The notes: generated by a model from the sequence alone, not told the origin. A DNA stretch of 64,000 nucleotides from JACZST01 sp036985755 (GCA_036985755.1 BTQG01000001.1:1-64000); one strand, 5' to 3'; positions 51,577 through 61,021 are shown, counted from the stretch's first letter. Numbers and translations are program-made.

Positions 51577-51784
51577 GATACGCTACGAGATCATCCTCGG
51601 CAAGGGTGGCTTCGGGGTCCCCGTACGCAGTAGTCACCCGCCATCGAACGAGATCATGCTCGGGGATGGGGAGAAAGGGTGGCCGGGCCCACCATCGCCG
51701 CGGCGACATGGCGACAAGGGCGCCCAGCGCTGTCGGCCACAAGAAAGGGCGCCTGGCGACAGCGACGATCGAACGGCTCAGCAT
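51530..51784 (-). CDS. Small hypothetical protein
   Basis: This 84-residue protein begins MLSRSIVAVARRPFLWPTALGAL, a basic and hydrophobic N-terminus that may associate with the membrane, then a polar region ending EWRHRAARGLTRGG. ATG 51784 has GGAGGTGGAGG just upstream. It pairs with the hypothetical gene at 50920. It diverges from the MoxR operon. Confidence 0.6.
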   Translation of the reverse strand: MLSRSIVAVARRPFLWPTALGALVAMSPRRWWARPPFLPIPEHDLVRWRVTTAYGDPEATLAEDDLVAYLEWRHRAARGLTRGG

Positions 51785-51986
51785 GGTGCCTCCACCTCCG
51801 ACCGGAAAGGCTAGGCACTCAAGATCGCCTTCACCATGCACCGAAGACTCTTCTCGGGGTGTGCCGAGCAATTCCCACGCGAGCCATCCGATATCATCGT
51901 CCGTCGGCGAGCCGATGACTGGTGGCACATGTCATTGTTCAGCACGGTCCTAGGCTCGGTGCATTCACTAGCGAATTGGAGACTGC

Positions 51987-52958
51987 GTGCCGGTTACACC
52001 CGACGAGCTGGAGTGGTTCGGCGAGCGCTTCATAGCCGTGGCCGACAACATAGAGCTGGTCATTCAGGGGAAGCGGGAAACCGTCGAACTGGTCACCGCT
52101 TGTCTGCTGTCGGGGGGCCATGCCCTGCTCGAGGATGTACCTGGTGTCGGTAAGACCCTGCTCGCCAAGTCGCTGGCACGATCGATCGATTGCACCTACC
52201 AGCGGATCCAGTTCACTCCCGACCTGCTTCCCTCCGATGTGACCGGAGTCTCGGTATGGGACAGGGAGACCAGCCAGTTCGTGTTCCGCTCCGGGCCCAT
52301 ATTCGGCAATGTCGTGCTCGGCGACGAGATCAACAGGGCGAGTCCGAAAACCCAGGCGGCACTGCTCGAAGCAATGGAGGAACGCCAGGTGACCGTCGAC
52401 GGGGTGACCAGGGCCCTGGCGCCGCCGTTCATCGTCATCGCCACCCAGAACCCCATCGAGCATGAGGGAACATATCCGCTGCCAGAGGCCCAGCTCGACC
52501 GCTTCATGATGCGGCTCGGTATGGGTTATCCGTCGCGAGCCAAGGAGCTCGAGATGCTCGATACCCACGGGGAGCGTTCGACGTTCGATGACCTCGGTGC
52601 GGTCATCCACGCCGACGACATCGTCACCATGGTCGATATCGCCAGCCGGGTGCATACGTCTGATGTGGTTCGCGGATACCTCATCGACATCGCAGAGGCC
52701 ACCCGCACCCATCCGGATCTCCTGCTGGGAGCGTCGCCGCGCGCCACCCTGTTCGTGCAGCGGGCTACCAGGACCAGGGCGGCAATCGCCGGCAGGGAGT
52801 TCGTCACGCCAGACGATGTCAAGGCGTTGCTCGAGCCGATCCTCAACCACCGCATGCTGCTCCATCCCGAAGCCCAGATGCGGGGAAGCTCGATCGTCAA
52901 GGTCATCGAGGAAATCGCCGGATCGGTCCCCGTGCCTGGTTCACAGGGCGCTCCCTGA
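51987..52958 (+). CDS. MoxR-family AAA+ ATPase
   Basis: This 323-residue AAA+ protein has Walker A EDVPGVGKTLLAK, Walker B VVLGDEINRASPK, and the family motifs FRSGPIFGNV and ATQNPIEHEGTYPLPEAQLDRF. MoxR ATPases act as chaperones for partner complexes, usually with a DUF58 protein, which follows here with a 1-bp overlap. GTG 51987 follows GGAGACTGC. Confidence 0.93.
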   Translation: MPVTPDELEWFGERFIAVADNIELVIQGKRETVELVTACLLSGGHALLEDVPGVGKTLLAKSLARSIDCTYQRIQFTPDLLPSDVTGVSVWDRETSQFVFRSGPIFGNVVLGDEINRASPKTQAALLEAMEERQVTVDGVTRALAPPFIVIATQNPIEHEGTYPLPEAQLDRFMMRLGMGYPSRAKELEMLDTHGERSTFDDLGAVIHADDIVTMVDIASRVHTSDVVRGYLIDIAEATRTHPDLLLGASPRATLFVQRATRTRAAIAGREFVTPDDVKALLEPILNHRMLLHPEAQMRGSSIVKVIEEIAGSVPVPGSQGAP

Positions 52959-54142
52959 TGCCGACGACCAGAGGATGGGCGGCACTCGGCGTCGGGATGG
53001 CGCTGTCGATTCTGTGGTTGGCGTTCGGTGAGCGGGTGATGCTCGCCGCCGGGGTGTTCTTCATCCTCGCCGTGCTGGTAGGAATCGCCTCCGTCCGGTC
53101 CGCCACGCCGAGCGTGAGGATCAGCCGGACGATCACACCGATCCAGGTGCACGCAGGCGATCGTGCCGTCGTGCTCGTCGGACTGGTGGCGAGCAAGACG
53201 ATCCACGCTGCCACCGTTGTCGATCGGGTCTACGGTCTCGGCACTGCCCGGTTCGTGACCAACCGCATCGAAGCGAATGTGCCGATCGAGGCCCGGTATG
53301 AGGTGCTCTGTCATCCCAGGGGTGTCTATCGCATCGGGCCGGCGACGGTAACCATCGAAGATCCTCTCGGCCTCGCCGAATCGGTCGGTGAGGCGAGGAA
53401 TCTCGACCGGCTCGTCGTGTTTCCTGCCGTCGAGGACCTGCTCGGCTTGCCATCCGGCCGTGGCCTCGATCCGACCGCGGACGCCACACGCGCCAGTTTC
53501 TCTCAGGCGGGAGGCGAAGACTTCTACACCCTCCGCGAGTATCAGGTTGGCGATGATCTGCGCAGAGTCCACTGGCCGACGTCTGCCAAACGCGACGAGT
53601 TGATGATCCGGCAGCTCGAAGCGCACTGGCAGTCAAGGGCGCTGGTGGTTTTCGACCCGAGGGCACAGGTGTACGCCGACGATGCCTCCTTCGAGCACGC
53701 GGTGAGCGGAGTCGCATCGATCGTGCGACACCTGTATCGCAACCGGTACCGCCCAACCGTCTGGACCGGCACCGGTTCGTTCACAGCCGTTGACACACCC
53801 GAGGGATACCAGCGAGCCATGGAAGAACTCGCCATCGTCCAAAGCCGCGGCGCCGTTGACCTGACAAGGGCGGTCTCCCAAGAACGCGCTCGCAACGGTA
53901 GCGGCGGTGTCCTGGTGATGATGACCGGCACACCCGACGACGGCGCCCTGGAGGCGTTACGGACGCTCGACCGAGACTTCGACCGCAAGATCGTCATGGC
54001 CGTCAGCCCCGATCCGGGAAGTGGCCTCGGCGGCCTGACGCGCACCGGGGTCAACACGGTCGTTGCCCAGCCCGGCGAGGCGTGGGCGACGGCCTGGAAA
54101 GCGGCAATGGAGCGTACATGGTCTACCGCTACGGCTGGATAG
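52958..54142 (+). CDS. DUF58-domain membrane-associated protein
   Basis: This 394-residue protein has two N-terminal membrane helices (about residues 10-45) and a DUF58 domain with the hallmark FYTLREYQVGDDLRRVHWPTSAK, followed by a von Willebrand-like fold (ALVVFDPRA). It is the usual partner of MoxR ATPases. Its end overlaps the transglutaminase gene by 25 bp. Confidence 0.92.
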   Translation: MPTTRGWAALGVGMALSILWLAFGERVMLAAGVFFILAVLVGIASVRSATPSVRISRTITPIQVHAGDRAVVLVGLVASKTIHAATVVDRVYGLGTARFVTNRIEANVPIEARYEVLCHPRGVYRIGPATVTIEDPLGLAESVGEARNLDRLVVFPAVEDLLGLPSGRGLDPTADATRASFSQAGGEDFYTLREYQVGDDLRRVHWPTSAKRDELMIRQLEAHWQSRALVVFDPRAQVYADDASFEHAVSGVASIVRHLYRNRYRPTVWTGTGSFTAVDTPEGYQRAMEELAIVQSRGAVDLTRAVSQERARNGSGGVLVMMTGTPDDGALEALRTLDRDFDRKIVMAVSPDPGSGLGGLTRTGVNTVVAQPGEAWATAWKAAMERTWSTATAG

Positions 54143-56529
54143 CAGGCGCGGCCTCGCTCGGATTCGCCGGCTGGCGGCTCAGCGAGGTCCTGCTACCGAC
54201 GCGCTCGGGAGCGAAGTGGCAGCTGATGGTGCTCGCCGCGGTCATGGTCGGGATCATCGTCACCTGGGCTGCGCTCAGCTACCGGATGCGGGCCCGCTGG
54301 ATCGTCCTCCTCAACCTCGCCTTGTTTGCGTTCGCTGCGGCCCGTTACGGCGCCCCCGACACCGGCGTGTGGGTCCTGCCCGGCCCCGATACGTTCGCCA
54401 CCCTGGCAACGGAGATCGAGCGGGCGATGGCGCTGATCCGAAATGGTGTGGAGCCGGTACAGCCCACCATCGGCCTGGTCGTGATCCTGGCCGGTCTGTT
54501 CTGGCTGCTGGGCGCCCTTCTTGCATTCGGTCTCCTCTCCGGGCGCCCGTTCCTCGCCCTGGCTCCCCCGCTGGTGATCGGGTTGCAGTTGCTCACCATC
54601 GAATTGCAGCCCTCCTCCAATGTGGAGATCACCCTCTTCGTGGTGCTGGTGGCCGGCACCGCCCTCGCCGTCGGTCTCGATGAGCACGACCGTGGGGCAG
54701 GACGTATGGCCAGGCCCGGCCACCGCCCATCGACCGCAAGAGGCGCGCCGGTGTCCGCGGGCGCCCTCGCCCTCCTGGTGCTGACTGTCGTCGGGGCGAT
54801 CAGTGTCTCCAGCGCCCTTGCAAGCCAGGTCCCCACGGACGGAAACCTGACCTGGCGCACCGGAGGCGGTTTGACCACCGGGTACTACGGGGGAGTCTCC
54901 TACAACCCATACGTCCAGATCTACCGCGGGTTGGTATCACAGTCCGGCGTTGAGTTGTTCACCGCGCGGCTGGACGGCGATGTGGACCCGAACGACGTCT
55001 ACTACCGGCTGATCACGCTCGACACCTACGACGACGGGCAGTGGTTTGCCTCGGAGAGTGAAATGCTGCCGGCTTCTGATGGGGTATTCGAGGACGCGGC
55101 CTCGGATTATGCCGGCACGACGGTACCGGTCAACGCCGCCCTCACCATCGGCGCCCTTCGCCAGGAGTGGCTGCCCGCTCCGTATGCCGTGACCGGTGTC
55201 GGTGGCGAAGAGGCCGCCTCCTTCCGGATGCGTACCAGCGATGCATCGGTGAGGTTTTCAGGAAACCGCACCTACGGCGGCATGGAGTACTCGATAACGG
55301 CCGATGTACCGGTGATGGACTCGCGTGCGATCGTGACCGACGAGAACGGTCGACTGTCACCGCTGTTCGCAGTCGCCGCTGAAACCAACAGGACGGTGCC
55401 CGAGGCGGACCCGGCCACCGTCTATCGGGAACTCCCTGACGCAGAACGCTATGTGCAACTCCCCGATGGCCTGGATCCGCGGATCGCAGCCAAGGCACAG
55501 GAGCTCACCGGTCGCCTCGGCACCGCCTTCGAGAAGGGCCTGGCACTCGAATACTGGTTCCGCGAAACCGGCGGTTTCATCTATAGCCTCGACATCGATC
55601 CGGACCAGGGCCACAGCCCCGACGTGCTCGCCTCATGGCTGTTCGACCGTTCCCCGGAGAATCCCGGCTACCGCACCGGCTACTGCGAGCAGTTCGCCAC
55701 CTCGATGGGCGTGATGGCCCGCAGCATCGGGATCCCGACTCGTGTCGTGCTCGGCTTCACCCCCGGCGAGCCGACCGGGGACGGGGGCGTCTTGGTGAGG
55801 GACCTCAACGGACATTCCTGGGTTGAGCTGTGGATTCCCTCACAAGGCTGGATGCGGTTCGATCCGACGCCTCGCAGCGACGGGATCAACCCCAACGCCA
55901 CGTACCGGACGATCGCCGACCAGCTTGGCTTCGACGTTGCTTCCTACCTCGGACAGGTACCGGAGCTTCCGCCCGAGCCCCGGGCCCCCGATGCGCCGAA
56001 CCCCGCTCTCGGCGCTCAGCCTGAATCCGTCCGCCCTGAGATCCCGCGCCCGGCCGGAGGCGTCACCCCCGGCGGAGGGTCCACGCAGGGGTGGGCGATG
56101 GCGGCCGTGATCCTGGTGCTCGGCGCCGCGCTCGTCGCCGGAGTGCCGACGCTGAAATGGGCCCGGTATCGCAGGAGGATGTCGCGGCTGGGCCACGGGG
56201 ATGTGTCTGCGGCCTGGGAGGAGGTCGTTGCCAGGCTTGCCGATCTCGACCAAACCGTCGACGCCGCGGCAACGCCGCACGAAGTCGCATCGACGGTCGA
56301 CACCGCCCTCGACCCGCTCGCCTTCGTCTACACCAAGTCGGTGTACGGCCCCGAGCCGGTGAGCGCCGGCGAGCTGGAAGCGGCGACGCGCTCGATGACG
56401 ATGACGACCGATCGCCTGACCGAGCACCTGTCGCGCTCGGAGCGGTTTCGAGCTCGGTATCGACTGCGACCGGTCAGGAGATCGTCGCCGCGTGGTTTCA
56501 GCCGCTGGCTTCCCTGGCTTCGTCGTTGA
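54118..56529 (+). CDS. TgpA-like membrane transglutaminase-domain protein
   Basis: This 803-residue protein has an N-terminal block of about six membrane helices, an exported transglutaminase domain and a C-terminal helix with a cytoplasmic tail. The catalytic Cys is in YRTGYCEQFATSMGVMAR, His in DLNGHSWVELW and Asp in MRFDPTPR. A proline-rich stretch precedes the last helix. ATG 54118 follows GGAG and overlaps the DUF58 gene. The MoxR-DUF58-TgpA trio is a common envelope module near mraZ clusters. Confidence 0.9.
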   Translation: MVYRYGWIAGAASLGFAGWRLSEVLLPTRSGAKWQLMVLAAVMVGIIVTWAALSYRMRARWIVLLNLALFAFAAARYGAPDTGVWVLPGPDTFATLATEIERAMALIRNGVEPVQPTIGLVVILAGLFWLLGALLAFGLLSGRPFLALAPPLVIGLQLLTIELQPSSNVEITLFVVLVAGTALAVGLDEHDRGAGRMARPGHRPSTARGAPVSAGALALLVLTVVGAISVSSALASQVPTDGNLTWRTGGGLTTGYYGGVSYNPYVQIYRGLVSQSGVELFTARLDGDVDPNDVYYRLITLDTYDDGQWFASESEMLPASDGVFEDAASDYAGTTVPVNAALTIGALRQEWLPAPYAVTGVGGEEAASFRMRTSDASVRFSGNRTYGGMEYSITADVPVMDSRAIVTDENGRLSPLFAVAAETNRTVPEADPATVYRELPDAERYVQLPDGLDPRIAAKAQELTGRLGTAFEKGLALEYWFRETGGFIYSLDIDPDQGHSPDVLASWLFDRSPENPGYRTGYCEQFATSMGVMARSIGIPTRVVLGFTPGEPTGDGGVLVRDLNGHSWVELWIPSQGWMRFDPTPRSDGINPNATYRTIADQLGFDVASYLGQVPELPPEPRAPDAPNPALGAQPESVRPEIPRPAGGVTPGGGSTQGWAMAAVILVLGAALVAGVPTLKWARYRRRMSRLGHGDVSAAWEEVVARLADLDQTVDAAATPHEVASTVDTALDPLAFVYTKSVYGPEPVSAGELEAATRSMTMTTDRLTEHLSRSERFRARYRLRPVRRSSPRGFSRWLPWLRR

Positions 56530-56995
56530 CGTCGTCTTCGACGCGACGCAGCATCTCGAGGAAGCGTTCCCGGTCGAGTTCGAACTTGGTCACGTCGTCC
56601 TCGACGGTCTGGGCGATTTCGTTGATGGCGACGAAGAAGGCGAGCTGCCCCTGCCGCAGCGCGTCGAGCAACTCATCCTCGTCGGTGGCGACGGCGAAGA
56701 TCGACTGTCCGTCGGTAACGAGTTTCACCTCAGAGAGGTGACCGTCCATGTCGGCGGTGCGGCGCAGGTAGTCCCAGGCCCTTCGCACGCGCTGGATCGA
56801 CATGCCGTTGTCGAGCAGGCTCCTGACGACGCGCAACGCGACCAGGTCACGAAACGAGTACAGCCTGCGGCGTCCCGGTCGGCCGCCGGTCTGTTGGAGT
56901 GAGGGTTGGACGAGGGCCACCTTGTCCCAGTAGCGCAACTGATGCGGTGTGCAACCAGTCAGCCTGGTCGCCTGCTGAGCGGTGAAGCCGTCCAC
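56498..56995 (-). CDS. MerR-family transcriptional regulator
   Basis: This 165-residue protein has an N-terminal MerR helix-turn-helix (TAQQATRLTGCTPHQLRYWDK, RRLYSFRDLVALRVVRSLLDNGMSI) and a C-terminal helical region with no cysteines typical of metal sensors, so the signal is unknown. It starts at GTG 56995 after GGGAG. It overlaps the convergent transglutaminase gene by 32 bp. Confidence 0.9.
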   Translation of the reverse strand: MDGFTAQQATRLTGCTPHQLRYWDKVALVQPSLQQTGGRPGRRRLYSFRDLVALRVVRSLLDNGMSIQRVRRAWDYLRRTADMDGHLSEVKLVTDGQSIFAVATDEDELLDALRQGQLAFFVAINEIAQTVEDDVTKFELDRERFLEMLRRVEDDVNDEAREASG

Positions 56996-57072
56996 GAAGG
57001 TCTCCCGATGGTCCGTCCGTTAGGGCCTGAGGCCCTGCCCTGTTCCCCTGCCGTCGCGGGCAGATGGCAACC

Positions 57073-57414
57073 TTAGCGTTCGCGACGCAGGCGCTGTCGG
57101 AGGTCGTCCATCCAATCGACGATCGACGACGGCCCCGACCTGCCGGCGGCACCGGCGCGGTAGCCGATGACGAGTGTCGCCGCCGATACCACCATCAAAA
57201 TGAAGCCCAGGCCTGCCAGATACCACAGTGTGGTGAACGTTCCGAGCATGATGATCAGCCCAGCGACGAACCCGACGGCGGCGAGCCGGCCTCGGCGCTT
57301 CGTCCTGGCGGTCAGGCTGGTCTTGGCCACGGTTTGAGCGAGCTTTGGATCCTCCGCGTAGAGGTTCCGCTCGATCTCCTCGAGGATCTTTTCTTCTCGT
57401 TCGTTCAGTGGCAT
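57073..57414 (-). CDS. DUF3040 membrane protein
   Basis: This 113-residue protein begins MPLNEREEKILEEIERNLYAEDPKLAQ, the DUF3040 signature seen near actinobacterial mraZ regions, followed by two membrane helices (about 43-65 and 66-86) and a basic tail. Function is unknown. ATG 57414 follows AGGAGAG. Confidence 0.92.
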   Translation of the reverse strand: MPLNEREEKILEEIERNLYAEDPKLAQTVAKTSLTARTKRRGRLAAVGFVAGLIIMLGTFTTLWYLAGLGFILMVVSAATLVIGYRAGAAGRSGPSSIVDWMDDLRQRLRRER

Positions 57415-57486
57415 TGGCTCTCCTACCACGCGGACGGGCCCGCCCACCCAGTATACCGATACCCTGTGCTCGTCAACCCGAGAGAA

Positions 57487-57602
57487 TGAGGAGCCAGTCG
57501 TCGGTCGTCAGCCACCAGTCCCCAGCCATCAGTCGGAGTCGCCCCGAGAGGGGTCTTGCTGAGGACTGAAGACTCTCACTGACTGAAGACTCTCTCTACT
57601 CT
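57487..57602. repeat. Short-word repeat with complementary arms, upstream of phosphatase gene
   Basis: Left words (CAGTCGTCGGTCGTCAGCC, CAGTCC, CATCAGTC) are followed by right words (GCTGAGGACTGAAGACTCTC, GACTGAAGACTCTC). The -10-like TACTCT at its end (57597-57602) may serve the next gene. It lies between divergent genes, unlike most blocks of this type. Confidence 0.55.
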
Positions 57603-57608
57603 TCCCCG

Positions 57609-58232
57609 ATGACATCCAGCGCCAAGACGTTTCTCGTGCGCCATGGCGAGGTGTCGAACCCGGATGGAGTGGTCTACGCCGACCTGGCCGGGTACCCGCT
57701 CTCCGATCGGGGCCGGTCGCAGGCCGCCGAAGCCGCATCTCAGCTACCACATCGGTCGACGATCGTCACCTCACCGCTGCAGCGAGCTGCCGAAACTGCG
57801 GGGATCATCGCCGCCCAAATCGATTCGACCGTGCTCGTCGACCCGGCGCTGACCGAGTGGCGGTTCGCCGGGCGTTGGGCAGGGCACCGCTGGCAGGCCC
57901 TCGACGATGCCTTTCCTGGAGAACTCGATGCCTACCTCGACCACCCGGATCGGCTTCCGTTCGCCGACGAGAGCCTGGACGCCCTCGCCGAACGGGTCGT
58001 CGATGCCATCCACAGGCACAGGGAGGCGACTCATGGGCCGCTGCTGATCGTATCGCACCAAGACCCCATTCAGGCGGCCCGCCTGTCGCTCACGGGAAGG
58101 CCGCTCGCCGATCTCCACCAGGACAAACCGGCCCACGCTTCCATCGTCATCCTGGAGGGAACGGCCACGACGCGGTGGTTCGAGCGCGGGTTCTGGTCGC
58201 CGGCATCCGGTGACCCGTTCCCACCGATATGA
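57609..58232 (+). CDS. Histidine phosphatase family protein
   Basis: This 207-residue protein has the catalytic LVRHGE motif (His12) and a second catalytic region LLIVSHQDPIQAARL. It resembles phosphoglycerate-mutase-like phosphatases such as CobC-type enzymes; no cobalamin genes are nearby, so the substrate is open. TACTCT ends 6 bp before the ATG and there is no ribosome site, so a leaderless message is likely. Confidence 0.9.
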   Translation: MTSSAKTFLVRHGEVSNPDGVVYADLAGYPLSDRGRSQAAEAASQLPHRSTIVTSPLQRAAETAGIIAAQIDSTVLVDPALTEWRFAGRWAGHRWQALDDAFPGELDAYLDHPDRLPFADESLDALAERVVDAIHRHREATHGPLLIVSHQDPIQAARLSLTGRPLADLHQDKPAHASIVILEGTATTRWFERGFWSPASGDPFPPI

Positions 58233-58426
58233 GACGCCAGTCGTCAGTCATCGCCGTGAGAGTCGTCAGTCATCAGTCATCAGTCATCAGTCATCAGCGA
58301 GAACTGGGAACCGTTCTTGTCCTGCTGAAGGCTGAGGACTCAAGACTGTGGACTTTCTCGGACTGAAGGCTGTGGACTCTCGACTGTGGACTCTCTCGGC
58401 GCTGAAGGCTGAGGACTCAAGACTCG
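58233..58426. repeat. Largest short-word repeat block of the window
   Basis: The left part has GTCAGTCATCAGTCATCAGTCATCAGTCATCAG (about 58264-58296), a 7-bp tandem repeat of CAGTCAT. The right part repeats CTGAAGGCTGAGGACTCAAGACTGTGGACT words twice more. The two halves are imperfect complements. The block fills the gap between the phosphatase stop and the -10 box (58427-58432) of the next gene. Confidence 0.75.
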
Positions 58427-58439
58427 TAGGATCGACTCC

Positions 58440-59141
58440 ATGTCCGTCGCCCCCCCTTACGTCGTCTGCGCTCTGTTTGCCGTCTCATCGCTGCTGACGG
58501 CCAGTCTGCTCGTGTTCGACCCGGAGCCCTTCTCCCCTGGATCGGCCCTGCTCATCACGCTCGGTCTCCTGGCCTACACGGTGATCGCCCTCGTCGGAAT
58601 CCTCCTGGTGCACGCCCCTTGGGCACGATGGCTCGCCCTTACCACCACGCTGGGCGCGCTCGTGATCGCGGCAATCGTCGGATTCGACTCCCCCGTCGCA
58701 ATAGTCTCTACGGTGGTCGCCCTCATCGCGATTGCAGGGATATCGGGCCCGTGGCTGACCCTCTCGCTGAGGCGGCGCCAAGGGAGCGGGCCCGAACCAC
58801 GGGCCGTCGCCCTCCCCTTGCTCGCTATCGGTGCAGCCCCGATCGTTGGCTTCGCCTCCTGGTCGGGTCTCGCCACCGCCGCCGTGGTCGTCTCCGTGCT
58901 GGGCCCACTCGGTGGCTGGGCATACGCTCGCGCCCTGCGCTGGGGTCTGTGGGTGCTCCGTCTCGGCTACCCCGTCGCCGCCGTGGTCGCCGCCACCCAG
59001 CTTCACCCGGCAGGAGCGACGCTGCTCATCGTGCACGCCGCAGCCGTCGCCGTGATCGCCTGGTCCCCACAGGCATCGCGGGCTCAGCGCCCCATCAGCG
59101 CCGAGCTTCCGGCTCCTCGCCCACGTAGGCGTGGCCAATGA
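58440..59141 (+). CDS. Multi-helix membrane protein, unknown function
   Basis: This 233-residue protein has about seven hydrophobic helices, short loops and a Pro/Arg-rich cytoplasmic C-terminus. No family motif is recognised. TAGGAT at 58427-58432 ends 7 bp before the ATG with no ribosome site, so a leaderless message is likely. Its stop overlaps the next start (ATGA at 59138-59141), so the two membrane proteins are probably made together. Confidence 0.75.
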   Translation: MSVAPPYVVCALFAVSSLLTASLLVFDPEPFSPGSALLITLGLLAYTVIALVGILLVHAPWARWLALTTTLGALVIAAIVGFDSPVAIVSTVVALIAIAGISGPWLTLSLRRRQGSGPEPRAVALPLLAIGAAPIVGFASWSGLATAAVVVSVLGPLGGWAYARALRWGLWVLRLGYPVAAVVAATQLHPAGATLLIVHAAAVAVIAWSPQASRAQRPISAELPAPRPRRRGQ

Positions 59142-59494
59142 CTCCGCATCTGGCCTCCATCGGCGCCTCGGTGTTTGCCGGGCTCGTACCCGGATGGCTG
59201 CTCGCGGGCACACCCGGTGCAGTCGTGGGTGGCACGATCGGTGCCGGCATCGGCTTCGCCGGCGACCAGTTCGAAATTCGCACCGTGGTTGCTGCCTCGG
59301 TGACGGCAGGGACCGTCGCCGGCGCCTTCATCGGGAGGGGCGTCGTCAGCGTCATCTGCCTGCCGGCGACCTGCGTCGCATTCGAGATTGTGGGGGCGAT
59401 CCTGACCGGAGCCGGGGCCTTCATCGGCGTGGGGATCATTGTTGCTCTGGCGACGCGGTCTTTTGACGAGTACCGAGAACGGCAAGGGTCCTGA
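59138..59494 (+). CDS. Small glycine-rich membrane protein
   Basis: This 118-residue protein has three or four hydrophobic segments full of small residues (GAVVGGTIGAGIGFAG, GAILTGAGAFIGVGI), as in tightly packed helix bundles or glycine-zipper proteins, and a charged C-terminus. It is coupled to the membrane protein at 58440. Function unknown. It converges on fabF, 3 bp apart. Confidence 0.7.
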   Translation: MTPHLASIGASVFAGLVPGWLLAGTPGAVVGGTIGAGIGFAGDQFEIRTVVAASVTAGTVAGAFIGRGVVSVICLPATCVAFEIVGAILTGAGAFIGVGIIVALATRSFDEYRERQGS

Positions 59495-59497
59495 GTC

Positions 59498-60742
59498 TTA
59501 CGCGGCGGCGAAGATCAGCGCCACGTTGTGGCCTCCGAAGCCGAAGGAGTTGCTCATCACACGATGCACCTCTGCTTGGCGCGCCTCGTTGGGCACGTAG
59601 TCGAGGTCGCATTCCGGGTCCGGCGTCCGGTAGTTGATCGTCGGAGGGATGGTCCCGTCGCGGATCATGAGCACGCTGGCAATCGCCTCGACAGCACCGG
59701 CGCCACCCAGCAGATGTCCGGTCATCGACTTGGTGGATGATGTGGGAATCTGATAGGCACGGTCGCCGAACACGGTCTTGATGGCGACGGTCTCGGTCGC
59801 ATCGTTGGCCTGCGTGGAGGTGCCGTGGGCGTTGATGGCCGAGATGTCCTCGGGAGCGATCCGGGCATGATCGAGGGCAGCCTTCATGGCTCGTGCCGCC
59901 CCGTCCCCACCTGGTCTGGGCAGCGTGATGTGGTAGGCGTCGGCGGACATCCCGTAGCCGATGAGTTCGGCGTACACCTTGGCCCCGCGAGCCAGTGCAT
60001 GTTCGCGCTCCTCGACGATGAGCGCCGCTCCCCCCTCAGCCATCACGAAGCCGTCGCGATCGGCGTCGAACGGACGGCTGGCACCCAGTGGATCGTCGTT
60101 GTTGGTGCTCAGCGCCCTGGCCTGAGCGAATCCCGCTAAGGCAAACCGCGTGATGGAGGCATCAGCGCCTCCGGCAACCATTACGTCGGCAGCGCCTCGT
60201 TTGATCAACTCGCCGGCATCGCCGATGGCGTTGGCGGATGCCGCGCATGCAGTCACCGCGGTGGTGTTCGGTCCGTAGAGGTTGAAGTCGATAGAGACCT
60301 GACCGCCGGCGATGTTGGCGATGATCTTGGGGATACCGTACGGGCTCACCCGATGCGGACCGACGTGAAACAGCGTGTCGATTTCGTGCTCGAAGGACTC
60401 GACGCCACCAATGCCGGTACCCACCACGACTCCGGTGCGGTATGCCTCCGGGTCGTCCTCCTCATAGGCGATCCCGGCATCGGCCAGGGCGTCCCGTGCC
60501 GCCACCCAGAAGAACTGGGCGTAACGATCCATCCGGCGAGAAAGCCGTTTCGGGATGTAGTCGGTGACCTCGAAGTCGCTGACCTCACCGGCGATCTGGG
60601 AGGGCAGGTCGCCGACTTCGATGCGCTGCACACGGCCAATTCCCGACGTCCCGCTGAGCAGGTTCTTCCAGGTCCCGTCGACGGTGGCGCCGAGCGGGTT
60701 GATGGTCCCCAGCCCGGTGATGACGACGCGACGGTCTTCCAC
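59498..60742 (-). CDS. fabF: 3-oxoacyl-ACP synthase II
   Basis: It elongates acyl-ACP in type II fatty acid synthesis. The 414-residue condensing enzyme has the Cys-His-His triad: Cys166 in VTACAASANA, His in NAHGTSTQAND and His in MTGHLLGGAGAVEA. It ends in FGFGGHNVALIF. GTG 60742 follows GGAGGCCTC. It is the last gene of the fab operon, 9 bp after acpP. Confidence 0.95.
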   Translation of the reverse strand: MEDRRVVITGLGTINPLGATVDGTWKNLLSGTSGIGRVQRIEVGDLPSQIAGEVSDFEVTDYIPKRLSRRMDRYAQFFWVAARDALADAGIAYEEDDPEAYRTGVVVGTGIGGVESFEHEIDTLFHVGPHRVSPYGIPKIIANIAGGQVSIDFNLYGPNTTAVTACAASANAIGDAGELIKRGAADVMVAGGADASITRFALAGFAQARALSTNNDDPLGASRPFDADRDGFVMAEGGAALIVEEREHALARGAKVYAELIGYGMSADAYHITLPRPGGDGAARAMKAALDHARIAPEDISAINAHGTSTQANDATETVAIKTVFGDRAYQIPTSSTKSMTGHLLGGAGAVEAIASVLMIRDGTIPPTINYRTPDPECDLDYVPNEARQAEVHRVMSNSFGFGGHNVALIFAAA

Positions 60743-60751
60743 GAGGCCTCC

Positions 60752-60997
60752 TCAGCTTGCGAGTTTCTTCTCGACCAGGTCGACGGCTTCGCCGACGGTC
60801 GTGATCTGCTCGGCTTCCTCGTCCGGGATCTTCACGCCGAAGTTGTCCTCGAGCGCCATGAGCAACTCAACGACTCCAAGCGAGTCGACATCGAGGTCCT
60901 CCTCGAACTTGGCGTCCTGGGCGATGGCGTCGCGCTCGATCCCCAACTCGTCAACGAGCAGGTCGTTCAGCTTCGACTCGATCTCGGCACGGTCCAT
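60752..60997 (-). CDS. acpP: Acyl carrier protein
   Basis: This 81-residue acidic protein carries acyl chains on phosphopantetheine at the Ser of DVDSLGVVEL (Ser39). Length and helical layout are typical of the family. It lies between fabG and fabF. The ATG at 60997 follows AAGGAGAGA. Confidence 0.96.
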   Translation of the reverse strand: MDRAEIESKLNDLLVDELGIERDAIAQDAKFEEDLDVDSLGVVELLMALEDNFGVKIPDEEAEQITTVGEAVDLVEKKLAS

Positions 60998-61021
60998 GGT
61001 TCTCTCTCCTTGCTGGATGAT

